From contig CM052359.1 in assembly GCA_028551475.1 (NCBI GenBank), positions 392,001-456,000 on the forward strand: a stretch of DNA of 64,000 nt. Reading direction: 5' to 3'. The notes beneath the pieces were generated by a model that was not told the DNA's origin, made no database searches, and saw only the letters and a list, made by a program, of their open reading frames with translations. Shown in pieces: positions 24,942 to 36,700 of the stretch (the first letter of the stretch is position 1; the number at the start of each line of letters is the position of its first letter). Source of the DNA: Casuarina equisetifolia (Eukaryota; Streptophyta; Magnoliopsida; Fagales; Casuarinaceae). Made by a program: the position numbers and the translations under genes.

Positions 24942-27437
24942 CTACATGCCATAGTCTTCTGTGTGATGGTAAAGACTGAAGTTCCCTGGCACTTCCATCT
25001 TTCCAGTCAGGTGGTCATTTCCTGTCAGCATTAATCAAAGAGTTAATAGTTTAAGAAGCTCATTTCTCTTTACGAATTGGATTGTAAAGAAAGGGTATGT
25101 ATTTCATTTTAAAAAAGTTTCCTTAAGCAAGATTTGGACAATGTGAGACATTCTTACATCCTTCTTAATCCGTCTCATTGCAGCCAACATGGGATCTAAG
25201 CCTCATCAGGTTCAGAAGGTGTCACCTCCTGAACCTGGCTTGTTAAGAAACTAATTCTTCTTTATAAACTAGTTTATAACTAGAAAATGGCCCCCTTTTT
25301 CTAGTTAAAAAGCCAATTCCTTGTTGTATATATGCATTGTTACTGAATTACTAAAAGAGACTACTTGTAGAGACAAGATCTATTGAGAGGTCATAATATT
25401 CTTCCACATGGAGTCAAAGAAAGACTTGTAAATTAAGTTGCTGCCATTAGAGTAACAATCACAAGAAAAAGCATCAACTTGTAGAAAGAAACCGAAAGGT
25501 AAAGAACATACATACTTGGATTTGTTAGCAAACCATCGTAAGACATATGGCTTAAACTTCTGGCAGGTTTTAAGCCTCCATCTGTAGGAAACATAGTCTC
25601 TTCTTTACTACTCTGTAGATCAAAGAAATGCAGGTCAGAGCTTATCTCAGGGTTCTGGAAGCACAAATCTTCAGCCCTAGGATCTGAGTTCTGTTGGGAG
25701 TTAAATTCCTCAGGTTTTGTCTTCTTCTCCTTAGGTGAATCAACCTCTGTCTCCACTTCTGATTCAGCATTGTTTGGTGCGGAATTTTGTTGCTTTCGCT
25801 TCGATCGAGCACGTCTATTCTGGAACCAATTATAGACATTTGTCTCTGAAATTTGGCCATGCTGACTCAGTTCAGAAGTTATCTCTTTGATCTTTTGCTT
25901 GCTTGGGGTTCCAGTCCCTTGATCAAATATACGCTCCAGAATCTGAAGCTGCAAAGGCGTTGGAGTCCACCTCTGTCTGGAAGTAATTTTGTGGCCAGCA
26001 GATGTCATTAATGGGTCACAGTATATATTGCCCAGCCTCACCCCTGAGAAAGAAATAGCCAAAGTTCTGTCAATCTGGGATCCCAAAAAGATATCTTGGA
26101 CATAATCAGCTGCCTTTGAAGCAAAAACTCCATAAGATGAACTAAATTTGGAATAAAACTAAGGACAACGAAGCGTATTAGCTGCAGCATGGAGCCAAAT
26201 TTCCAAGGAATGAGAACTCAGATATATTGAAATGCTTGAAAAATTGAAGGTCTGCATAAATTACAACTTACACAGAAAGGAGTAATTCAAAGCAGCCATT
26301 TATTTCTGCTCTCACAAGCAGGCAAGAACAGACCGTTGATAAAACGATTCAACTGACATGCATCCATGACCAGAGTGAACTTATAGAACAGGCAACCGGA
26401 AAGGAACTAAATTGAAACAAACTGGCCAAGTGATGAGGGGGAATTAATCATGGAATGGTTTGTCTACCCAAAAAGAGCCACTTCTGGCCATTTGATGACA
26501 GATCGACCTCTTTCATTGTAAAGATTGATGAAGCATGGACCAACACTGAATCCCAAAAATTGGTCAAGCTATTTGGAACCAAATGAACATATCCCAGTAG
26601 AGAAAAGATGGGAAAATCGTCAGGACTCCACACATTACCTTTCAAGCTAACTCAATTCTACCACAAGAACTTATCATAGCCAAGTCTAAAGTGTTTCAGT
26701 GAGATATAAAGCGCTCAGTGATCAGTTTCCCCGGAAAACCCAAAGATTTTTTCTAAACATACAAAATCGTAGATTGATGGTTAGAGAAACGTCAAAACAA
26801 AGATTCAGAATGGTGATTACTGATGGAAAACAACAAGACAGGGAAGAAACAACGAAATCCAAGAAAGCCAATCTCGTGGCAGGTTAACAAAAAGAAAAAA
26901 AGGAAAAGAAAAATCCAGACTTTTTCTGGTAAAGACGCATATTCAGAAAAGAAAACCAAACGAAACTAAAAAGCGACACTTCAATTCCCCAAAAAAGCAT
27001 TACCACATATACGAGATCCTCAACAACAAAAGAAGACCAAAGTCTTTCCAGATCACTTCCTCGTCGGAGAGTGTGATCACGTGTTTGATCTCACATAAAC
27101 AAATGTACTGGCCAACAAGAAACGACGTAAAGCGACAAAGAGAGGTTAGGTAGACAGGAGCAAAACCTGCAAGATCTTGTTGGGCAGTGAGGGTCTTGTG
27201 CATCTCTACGAGCTGCTCACAGATGGAGGCGTAAACAGCAATCTGCTTGCGAAGAGTCTCCAACTGCTCGTCCGTCATGACCTTGACATACAACATCCCG
27301 CCATTCCCATTCCCGTTAACATCGATGTTAGCAACTCCGCCATTCTGCACGTGCTCCTCCCGCTCCGGCGGCTGGTGGTGGTGACGACGATCGTGTCCGC
27401 CCTGCTTCTCCCACTCCATGGGCGTAAACTCGGTCAT
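24942..27437 (-). CDS. WOX13: WUSCHEL-related homeobox protein, WOX13 (ancient) clade
   Basis: Nuclear homeodomain transcription factor of the ancient WOX clade. Three minus-strand exons in order: 27437-27167, 26043-25516 and 25021-24942, joining in frame to 292 aa. Before the homeodomain lies the clade-specific block [17 protein letters not shown] ... [12 protein letters not shown] (about 50-90). The WOX homeodomain runs from about 112 to 176 ([37 protein letters not shown]). It is followed by an acidic [14 protein letters not shown] tract and PEDLCFQ-like and [13 protein letters not shown] motifs. The short last exon ends in HHTEDYGM, matching the conserved WOX13 tail. An alternative start is the Met at 27419 (MEWEKQ), which lines up with the usual N terminus; I kept the upstream Met. 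An upstream acceptor-like site suggests a 5'-UTR intron. Confidence 0.93.
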
Positions 27438-28196
27438 CAAAAGCTCTCGCGCTCTTGAGAAAAAAAGAAAAAGCCAGTCAGTAGTCTCAGTCGGGGGCCG
27501 GATAACGAGAAAAGGAAAGAAACAGACAAAACGGGGAAGAGACCAAAAGGGAGGCGTGGAAGAAAAGTGTGGGCAAGTTGTTGGGAGGCGCACTACCCTA
27601 CTCAGCGTACTTTAGAGTCCCGCGCATTTTACGGTTTTTACTACCAAGTTATCGGGTTGCCAGCCGACACAAATTTCGTGAGTTCGGGGATTCCATCAAC
27701 AGAAACTGTTGCAGAATGTTTTGTCCGGACATTGGACCACGGGCCATGGGGGTTCTCATTTTAACAACCCATAATTCTACGCATCTTCTTTTGAAAATCG
27801 GTTAATTTGACTCTTCATTTTTTTTATAATTTTTTTTTTATAGATTAGATTGAATCACATGCACAAAGAACCAACTTTAATGTTATGTGAAAAGTCAATC
27901 TCTACTTTTCCACTAAAAGTTTCATTGAGAGTAATGGTCGTTTAAATTTGTAAAGCACACATTATAAATCAAGACACCTTACTTTAGAGATAGGCTAAAA
28001 TTACTTAAGATCTCTTTGTTTCATATTAGTTATTATTGTATGTGTATACACAACATTAAAGTACACTACAATGATCTTATTTGTAAAGTAAATATTTTAG
28101 ATTCGAATTCTCTTGGTTATATTTTTAATTAACCTAAGTATGCTTTAAATTCTTCAATTTAACACATCAAATAAAGCTCGGTAGAATTTTAAGTTA

Positions 28197-28222
28197 TAAT
28201 AAATAAATAATAAATAAATAAA
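28197..28222. repeat. AAAT-type microsatellite
   Basis: Imperfect run of AATA/AAAT units in an AT-rich spacer. A similar tract occurs at 42833-42862. Confidence 0.6.
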
Positions 28223-29440
28223 TTTATTTTATGAAATTTTTTGACATTTACATTTTATTACGAAATATTAAATGATCTTATAATTATCTTCAAAAGATAT
28301 CTCAAAAAAAAATAAGAAGTCACCACTTATAAGGCATAAGATTATATCATCTTCTTTTAATGTGAAATAAATTCAAGCATTTTTAACACATTTAAACTTT
28401 ATTTAAATATAAGAAGATAATGCACTCATGTCAAGAGGAATGGATATCTTTTCATGTAAAACCTGTTTAAATAAGTATTAGTGATGATAAATATTTGTTC
28501 ACACAATTTTTAACTTTTTTAATTAATGATTTATTTTTGGAACGAAGGATGTCTCAAAAAACTCCAAAAATACAATTTTAAGAGCCCCTTTGTTGTTAAC
28601 AACTTGTGGAGTCGTGGAATCCAAAGCCATCGTCCTGTAATGTCGAGGAGCACAGACTGAAAATTCTTGCAACCCACCTCTGATCCCCTCGTGCGCACGA
28701 AACGCAGCTGTACTGACACGACTCGTGTGCGACATGGGTCGGTTGGGTTCGGTGGGAGTGCTTCTCCCACGTCAACACGCTCAGTGTAGGCTTCCGAAGA
28801 CAGCAAGTGCTTGCTTTCTTGCTCTTGGAGCACCGTGCCACTTCGCTGCTGTCTGACACATACGGCTTTCTTGTCAGAAACCAGGTGTGTTTTCCTCGTC
28901 CCCAACACCGGAATTTGCATTTAGTTTCGGATCATTTTCAGTCGTACAAATACCCATTTGTCAGCCACTGTTTCGAGTTTCTGTGTTGTCTGTTGTGTAC
29001 GGGTTTTAGACATGGAAGGTTGGAATTGTTGGGAAGAAGAGAAATTACCCTAGTGGTAAAGTTTATATCAAGGAAAAAATGAATAAAAATAATCCTTTAA
29101 TGAAAAGAATAATTTTTTATTTTTGGACATTATATTCTCGTTCTCAACATTTTACTACACATTAAATATATTTTAAATTTACAATTGAATTAAACGAATT
29201 AAATACTTACATAGACCAAGTATATTTAGTTTAAGGATTAAATACTCACTAATACTTGCCCAACATTATCTTCTAAAAATTTACTGCATTTTGCATGAAA
29301 TTCCAAGTGGAAAAATATGCTTTTCTTAGGCAAATACCTAAGGACAAAATCATTAAAAGTCACGCACAAAATATAAAAATGTAGGTTAGGAAGGGGGAAA
29401 AAAAAGTAATATATTGACTTGTAATACGTCTTTTATCTTC

Positions 29441-29590
29441 CATGCATGTGATCCTAAATCACATGTGTACCATGACGTGGCATACAATCATTAACTACTG
29501 TGTTTCGTAGGAGAACACATACGTATAATATGTGTTCCTGTCTACCTGCATGTGATTAGAATCACATGTATGCGATGTCTTGGCATATGT
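29441..29590. repeat. direct repeat pair, each copy carrying an 8-bp dyad
   Basis: Two related copies (about 29443-29486 and 29547-29588), each with CATGTGAT and ATCACATG arms: 29445-29452/29458-29465 and 29549-29556/29561-29568. Between them is a third dyad, AACACATA/TATGTGTT (29514-29521/29529-29536). All arms are perfect. Confidence 0.75.
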
Positions 29591-31347
29591 TCAAGGCGTA
29601 AATCCGGGGTTGAGTGAATTTAGGACATAATCCAAAACCTCTAAAGAAAGATGTGACTAATGAATACGGTGTTTGACCAAACACCAGTCCGAGCCCTTCT
29701 GGTTTGACACGTGTGCATGCTTTGAATCCAATCAGGCTGCGGCTACATGGGTCGCCCGGCTCCGTCGGTTTCCTGAGGTGACAGGTGGGAGGAGTACCCG
29801 ACGAGGCATGTGCAGCCCCTCCTGCGGTCAGAGTCCACCCTCGTACATGCGTCCACGGTTTTCCATTTCGCCCTTGGACGGCGGATTCCTCAGTACTATC
29901 TTATCAAGTGGTTTGCTTGACATTGTTTAGGGAGAGATGTTGGTCATTGAATCTGACCTTTGGAGCTTCTCCAGCAGCCGATTTTGTGGCCATTTTACTG
30001 TATTAAATGGACTCTATAGTATATCCCCAAAAGTGATCATAAGAGAAGAGAGCCACCAACTCTAACTCACGTGAGGTTCCAAGAATAACACTCTACTTTC
30101 GATGGGGGGATAAAATCACAATAATTTATATATTTCTAAATGGTGTTATTAGAAGTTGAACATATTCTTAACATAATGTGACATTTCATTACTTATATAT
30201 TTGAATTCTAAGGTTGAGCATATTTTCAAGATATGGAAGTGTTTTCTTTTCTTATGAACCAATTTTCAAACAATAAGTTAACTTTTTATTATAATAGTAG
30301 AATCTAAACTTTACCTGAAACATCATTTTGCTTATAAGCTATTAAATCATAAGTATTATTCCACAATTGATAATAGACATTGAAATTTAAGGTATATATC
30401 ATATTGACAAAATATTGACATGTTGTGCTCTTTATATATATATAAGTATTTCCTTCTCTTATAAGTTGTTTTAAGAAAGAAAATGAGTATTTTATGACCA
30501 TGATTTCATTTAATTAATCATACTCATTATTTACAAATTGAATCCTTATAATTTTTTTTACATTTAGAATGTAAAAACATATTAAAAATAGTAATTATTT
30601 CACATCATTAATATCTTATTACAATATCCTTATTATGTATTTACATGTTTCTCAATCTAATCACCTTACGGCGATGGCTGACCCTTAATCTTGAATGCAA
30701 ATTGATCCGATTCCATGTTATAGATAGGGCTTGACACCATGTGATAGTAGTATTTTCCAACAATTTTTAGTGGCGACCGTGCATACATAAGAAGATAAGC
30801 AAGAAGAGGCGGATACACGTTCGTTGTTTGGGGTCTTTTCATTAGCCGTTCTTAACGGTTATTCCTGCTTTGAATAGTTATCTCGATTGGCAAGTTCAAC
30901 TTGGCTAGAAATACTATGAGCTGGAGCTGTCTTTTTCCATCTCTGAATCACTCTCTCTCTGGGAGTCCAACTTCAACGGTAAAGACGACTTTGCCGTGCC
31001 TAACACTGTCCTAAACTTCTGACCTCCATGCCAGGAAAGAAGGGCATACAGAGACTTCCAGTTGATCCTCGTCCCAGTGGCCGGTCTGCGTGTTTCACGA
31101 GTGCTCCTGGTTTCCACAATCTTTCCACAATCAGTGGAAGATCTTTTAGATGTCGTGTTTTGAATATGCTCGGTCTCGCGCTTTCATGGCTGCTAATGAT
31201 TTTTCATAATTCTGTTCTTAGTGGAGGACTTTTCATAAGTCTTGGAACTCATTATTTGACGACATAATCACAATTGGCAGCTAAGAAAAGAGAAAACCTT
31301 CACGGGAAGAAACAACAATGTGGAAACCCCATTGCCAAACACATACG

Positions 31348-31540
31348 CCAATCCTGCTTTGGAAGTTCTGCACCAACGACGTATGGGTCTTTTTCAAGGA
31401 GTAGGCCTGTAATGGAACTTGGATTAAGGTTTTTAGTGTCATGGGCTCCGGTTCTAACCCAACCCTGCTGTGGAAGTTCTGCACCAACAACGTAGGGGTC
31501 TTTTCAAGGAGTAGGCTTCATATGTAACCTGGATTATGGT
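31348..31540. repeat. two-copy tandem repeat, period about 111 bp
   Basis: The two copies share GGAAGTTCTGCACCAAC (from 31361 and 31472) and AAGGAGTAGGC. No coding potential and no known family recognised. Confidence 0.75.
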
Positions 31541-31833
31541 CGAGCTTTGACTTACTGTGTTCTAATCCAAAAGATTGCTCTTTTTTATTATCATTATTAT
31601 ACATATGCACTCAAACTCACATATTTGATTATTAATTTGAGATCTTTTGGTTCTAAGCAACATTTGCTCCTAACTAAGTCAAACTCTTAATCTATTAATT
31701 AGAGTTATTAAGCCTCTTATAAATTGAATTCCTATGATTTTGTTCTGTCATTGACAACCCTTACTCATGGACTAGGTCATCATTATTTTTTCATGTTAGG
31801 TTTCCTCTTTTGACAATCAATCTTAAAGAGAGT

Positions 31834-31995
31834 GAGGCTGATACAAGACAAGTTGCTCATGAGCAGCCTGTTTGAAAAAAGATAAGCTCAAATCTTTGAT
31901 TTAACAAAAGAGAAAGTTAGGCTAATAACAAGGCAAGTTGCTCGTGAGCAGCTTGTTTAAAAAGAGATAAGCTCAAATCTTTGAATTAACAAGAG
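31834..31995. repeat. two-copy tandem repeat with a central palindrome, period about 85 bp
   Basis: Unit 1 (31834-31911) and unit 2 (31918-31995) share the segment GATAAGCTCAAATCTTTGA. Unit 1 contains the 12-bp perfect palindrome TGCTCATGAGCA (31854-31865), within a near-perfect 22-bp one. Confidence 0.75.
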
Positions 31996-32404
31996 GAGAT
32001 ACCTAAAGATAGCTGCGTATACCAGCAACTTGACTTTCTGCCAACTTCTTTTGTAACATTAGGAGACAGAATATTTGCCCTCCGTAATGGAAAAAATCAC
32101 ATCCAAAAAATATAGATATAAACAATAGATCAATTTATTTTTCCAAAAATAAGCTAATGATAGTACATGCACGAGTCATGTAAATCATGTATTGACTCAA
32201 CTCAAATCCTAGATAATGAGCACACACAAAGAACATATATACATGCATATTAAAGCTTTCATATTTTAAGTTTAACACATATCTGTATTAGGTAAACATG
32301 ACAACCTTTTGGTTTTAATATCCATGTATGCATGTATAAACTACAATTTTGAATTTACACTGCCAATTTCATTAAAGATCTCATCTTTGGAATAATTATA
32401 CCAA

Positions 32405-33232
32405 TTATAAGACCTAAAAATTTAACTCAAAAGCTAGTTATGTTATTGGATTTAAGGTCGTAAGGAGTAGAATAGATTCAACCTAAGTTCTAATACCAAA
32501 TTAGAAAGCCATTATCAAGATTGGGTAAGGATAAGAATACATTACAAATGCAAAAGTATAAGTTTTTATTGAATTTGGGATTTGCAGAGAATTCACAGGA
32601 AATAAAAGCAGCATTCAAAACGATCAAAGGAAAAGGAAGTGTGATTCAGGAGAGATTTGATTGTATCATGAAAGCTGGTTTAGAGGAGGAGGATGTTTCT
32701 GAAATCGTTAAAGCATATCCTCATATTCTTGCCCAAACAAAAGATGTGATTCAAATGAAGCTTGATTATCTTGTAAATGATTTGGGTATCCCGCATCATC
32801 TTTACTGGCATTCTCATCATATCTTGGATTCGCACTTCAGAGGGTCAAGCTGAGGTTATCAATGTATAATTGGCTCAAAGATCAAGGAACAGCAATTCCC
32901 GACCTGAACATCTGGACCATCTTTCCTACATGGATAAAATATTTGAAAGGAAGTATGTAAATTGTCATCCTAGTGGCCCTCAGGTTTGGCAAGATTTGAA
33001 GAAAAAAATCTATTCTAGATAATAAACTATTTTTTCATTTGTACTTCTAAGGTTTTTGCATTGCAAGTTTTTAGCAAGTTAATGTGGAAAAGTTCTTTGT
33101 TTTACAGCTATAAGTTGAAAAATACATTTAAAGCTTAACTTAAAAATTAGTTCAAGAATTAAAAGATTTTATTTTAGTTTATACTTCACTTCAAAAATCT
33201 TAATTTTAACATATGATTTTTGTTTTCCACAA
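32405..33232. mobile_element. 828-bp insertion flanked by a 7-bp direct repeat, carrying an mTERF fragment
   Basis: The uninterrupted parent copy at 33432-33918 shows the empty site. Here the sequence is interrupted, with ATACCAA on both sides (32398-32404 and 33233-33239), as expected of a target-site duplication. No clear terminal inverted repeats, LTRs or poly-A tail are visible, so the class is unknown. It contains an mTERF pseudogene. Confidence 0.7.
32521..33022 (+). pseudogene. mTERF-family pseudogene fragment (MTERF18/SHOT1-like C-terminal part)
   Basis: Frame one (32521 to about 32815) encodes mTERF repeats (FDCIMKAGLEEEDVSEIVKA, PHILAQTKDVIQMKLDYL). Frame two gives GFALQRVKLRLSMYNWLKDQ, and frame three ends with NCHPSGPQVWQDLKKKIYSR and a stop at 33020-33022. 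At least two frameshifts and the absence of the N-terminal half make it a pseudogene. mTERF proteins bind organellar nucleic acids; the best family guess is the plant MTERF18 type because of the C-terminal GPQVW motif. Confidence 0.8.
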
Positions 33233-33741
33233 TACCAAAAATGCATCAAACCCACATCATTGTTTTTTGTCCATCACTATTTCCTCAACTAAGTCTCCAA
33301 TTATCATAGATTCCATCTCTCTTCCTAGAATATTAACATCATCATCTATTGGCATAGACCAAGAGCTTGACTCCATATCCCGGGCCACCATACTATCAGT
33401 TGAGTTATGAGATTTGTCAGTTGACGGTTGTAAACATTAGATCAATTTATTTTTTCCAAAAATAAGCTAATGGATAGTACATGTAAGAGTCATGTATATC
33501 ACATATTGACTCAATTCAATTCCTAGATAATGAACACACACAAAGAACATATATACATGCATATTAAAGCTTCCATCTTTTAAGTTTAACACCTACCTGT
33601 ATTAGGCAAACATGGTAACCTTTTGGCTTGATATCCACGTATGCATGTATATACTGCAACTTTGAATTTACACTACCAATCCCATTAAAGATCCCATCTT
33701 TGGAATGATCATACCAAAAACGCATTAAACCCACATCATCA

Positions 33742-36700
33742 CTATTTCATGTCCATCACCATTTCCTCAACTAAGTCTCCAATTATCAAAGATTCCATCT
33801 CTCTTCCCAAAACATTAACATCATCATCTATTGGCATAGACCAAGAGCTTGACCCCAGATCCCGGGCCACCATACTATCAATTGAGTAATGAGATTTGTC
33901 AGTTGAAGGTTGTAAATATGCATGGATGATGTCCCACACATGATCCAATAATCGCCTTCCATGTAAAGTCGGCAGCATAGAGGAATGAATAAATTTTCTT
34001 TTCGTTGTAGGCATGATCGAAAGTGGTCCAAGAATCGTTGAAAGCGTTTCATTTAACAGATCAAGTAGCAGCTTGTGATCTACCTTCTCATTTTGATCCT
34101 TCATCATACTTTCATTCTCCTTGGTCAATTTCCTGTAAGATTCTTCCACTTCTTCAAAAACCGAGTTACTGATAGGCTTTGCAGATGTGTTACATCTGGA
34201 TAAGGACCTATCAGATGATCCATCATACAAACCAGAGTAAACAAGAAGATCTCTTATATAAGCTTCTGTTGGGTTCTCCAGCTCAACCATTTCAGACTCG
34301 TCAGGTTCTTGTTCGATTGTTGTGTCGTCAGGCTCATGAAATTTAAGTTGATTTAGTTGCTTCCGCAGCTCTGTAAAGTTGGGAAATAGAGAACACCGTG
34401 AGAGAATTATTCCAAATGGCAGCTTGTGTTGCAGAAGAAATATGAAGAAATTTTTTCGAATAGAGTCAGTCAGATTTGGTAGCAAATTTTGTCCGTAATG
34501 GAACACATGGTCGATGGGATCAATCCATGGATCAATGCCAATGTCCATAAATTACAAACGCACAAAATTGCAGTGATCTTCATATCACTTCTCTCTGCTG
34601 CTCTTTCCAAATAGAAATGCATATAGCCAAACTGGAAGGTCATGTACGGAGCAAATCAGCAAAAATTAAGAAACAGCTTTATTTGTTTCTTTCACTGCAA
34701 CAAAGTCCAAACCCATTTGTTGCAAGTTAGAGTACGTATTTTTACAATCTTCCTGATTTATGATATGTAAATATAAATGTGAGGATTAATCCCTCCTAGT
34801 GACTTAATTGGGGCTTCCTGATATTCTTGGTGAGAATAAAGACACGTAAAGAATAGCTATCTTTTGTTTCAATTAGAAGAACAATCTCATTTTAGAGATA
34901 AAACAATACTTTTAAAGGAAAGGGATCCTAATAGCAGCATCAAAAGATATACTCTTGGTGTGCATGGCAAAAAGTAGTATTATTTACTTCAACTAACACT
35001 CATACATACACCATACTTGGGACAAATGTAGGATTTTATGCGTCAAAGCTAAAAATCAATTGTATTCATACCATTCAAATTGGAGCTGATCTCTCTAAAA
35101 GCCTGGGGCACAAGATTATCATCTCCTGGAGTTGCTTCCGGTGTTGACATGGGGCTGACATGATCAGCTTGCCTCCAAAAATCTTCATGTACACTGCTAC
35201 ATACAGATGCAGGACTAGGAGGCACCTCAGTGGAGTTCTCCTGAGAACATGAAATGAAAGATATGTTAGTTCAAAAACAAGAATAGATGGAAAATATCGA
35301 GCCCATACTAATTCTTTTATACATAATAATTTAAGAAGCATCGTATACTCTTACATGTCTCTCCCCATTGTTCAAAAGAATTGTTGGTCCACTCATGATG
35401 TCTCTCATGAAGTCGTGTTCACTGCTATGTGACTCCACCATTGATTGCATCTTTTTCCCAAAAAGCCTTCCTCTGAAAGCTAAACTGTATCTGAAATTGG
35501 AAACTTTTTCTTTAAAATTGAACCTTTCTTTCTTCTGTTTTCTTGCATCCAAGGTCACATTATCAATAGCTTCGTGCTTTCTCCGGATGTGGGCACCAGT
35601 TAAAATCTGTCGATCTTCTAGAAGAAGCTTCCCAAACGATGTTCCTGATACTGGGGCTGACAAGGATCTAACTAGATTGCTTGGGGATAGCTCTCTCCGG
35701 AGCACTCCATCATCTGAACCATGCCTGAAAGATCTGGTTTGCACTTCTTGTTCATCTCTGACAATTTCGCAGCAGCTCACCTCATTTCTGGCCTTCAATG
35801 TATCTCTAACCGGTTTTAGTTTGACCCGTTCATTATCCAACGTGTATGATGAAGAGGCCACCACAGGAATGTCAAGCTGTGTTTCTTGCTTGACAACATT
35901 CCTTAGTCTCTCTGACAAGAATTTCCTGGTGTCTCTGCTAATGAAATCTGGGGAACCAGGTCCATTTAATTGAATTTCACTTCTATATGACCTTGTTGAT
36001 TCTGATCGAACCAAATTCCTTCCAAGATCCCTAGTCACACTTTCACGGACTTGTTTTGCTATATGTCGAGCAATTTTTTTGGGATCTGATGGCTTTTCAC
36101 TGAAAGGGGTCTCAATTCCACTTCCTCGGCCAACAGAACTCTTCTTAACAGTCTTCCCCTGAAGTTCACATTTCAACCGCTCCTTCACCTCCTCAAGAAA
36201 CTCTTCTATGCTACCTCTCTCATCTAAATTGCCTGAGGAACTCGTCCGAGACTCTTCATGATTAGAGATCGTATTAGGACCAGGTCTCAAGATAACTATC
36301 TTTGTGGGACCAGAAGAGTTATCCAGCTTCTGGCTAGAACTCATATAGAAGGACTCCTCAAAGTCTCTACTCAAGGTCCTGCTCCTCAGTGGAAAAGATT
36401 GTTTCAGCTCCAGTGGGAATAAATCCAATTTGTCTCCATGTTGTTGTAAGCTGCCTCTTTCATATGACATTTCCTTTAATGGCTGACTCTTATGCTCAAT
36501 GGTCTTCTCACTTGCTCTTCTACCAGAAGTTGCATAAATGGCCATCTTTTCCCTGTTGAGGTCCTCTTGAGCAAGTAACTGTCCAGGGTGGTTGTCAAGT
36601 TCAATAACCCTTGAGCATTCCTTAAACCTCGCTGCTTGCCATGCTTCAAATTCTTTCTTGAACTTCTGTAGTTCCTCCTCTTGAGGATGTTCTCGGCGCC

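Larger units (their letters stand above)
27620..32097. other. AT-rich intergenic region with small repeats
   Basis: About 4.5 kb without a believable gene. It has AT-rich stretches (27790-28560, 29080-29420, 30080-30660) and two GC-richer islands (28590-28900 and 29680-29990). Open frames in the islands have no family resemblance. Three separate repeat structures are listed on their own. Confidence 0.45.
32118..33431. repeat. duplicate of the TRM-like gene's 3' end and flank, split by an insertion
   Basis: The parent unit is 33432-33918 (3' flank plus the last part of the coding exon of the TRM-like gene). Its copy is present as two blocks in the same order: flank at 32118-32404 and exon end at about 33233-33431. 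The copy's stop codon region is altered (TTTTTT in place of the parental TAG context). Between the blocks sits an 828-bp insertion. Confidence 0.85.

Noticed and set aside
28523-28920. Overlapping minus-strand open frames in a GC-richer island
   Set aside because: Several frames are open at once, which points to composition and not coding; no domain seen.
33213-33410. Open plus-strand frame in the copy of the TRM-like gene end
   Set aside because: It is the antisense of a duplicated exon fragment.
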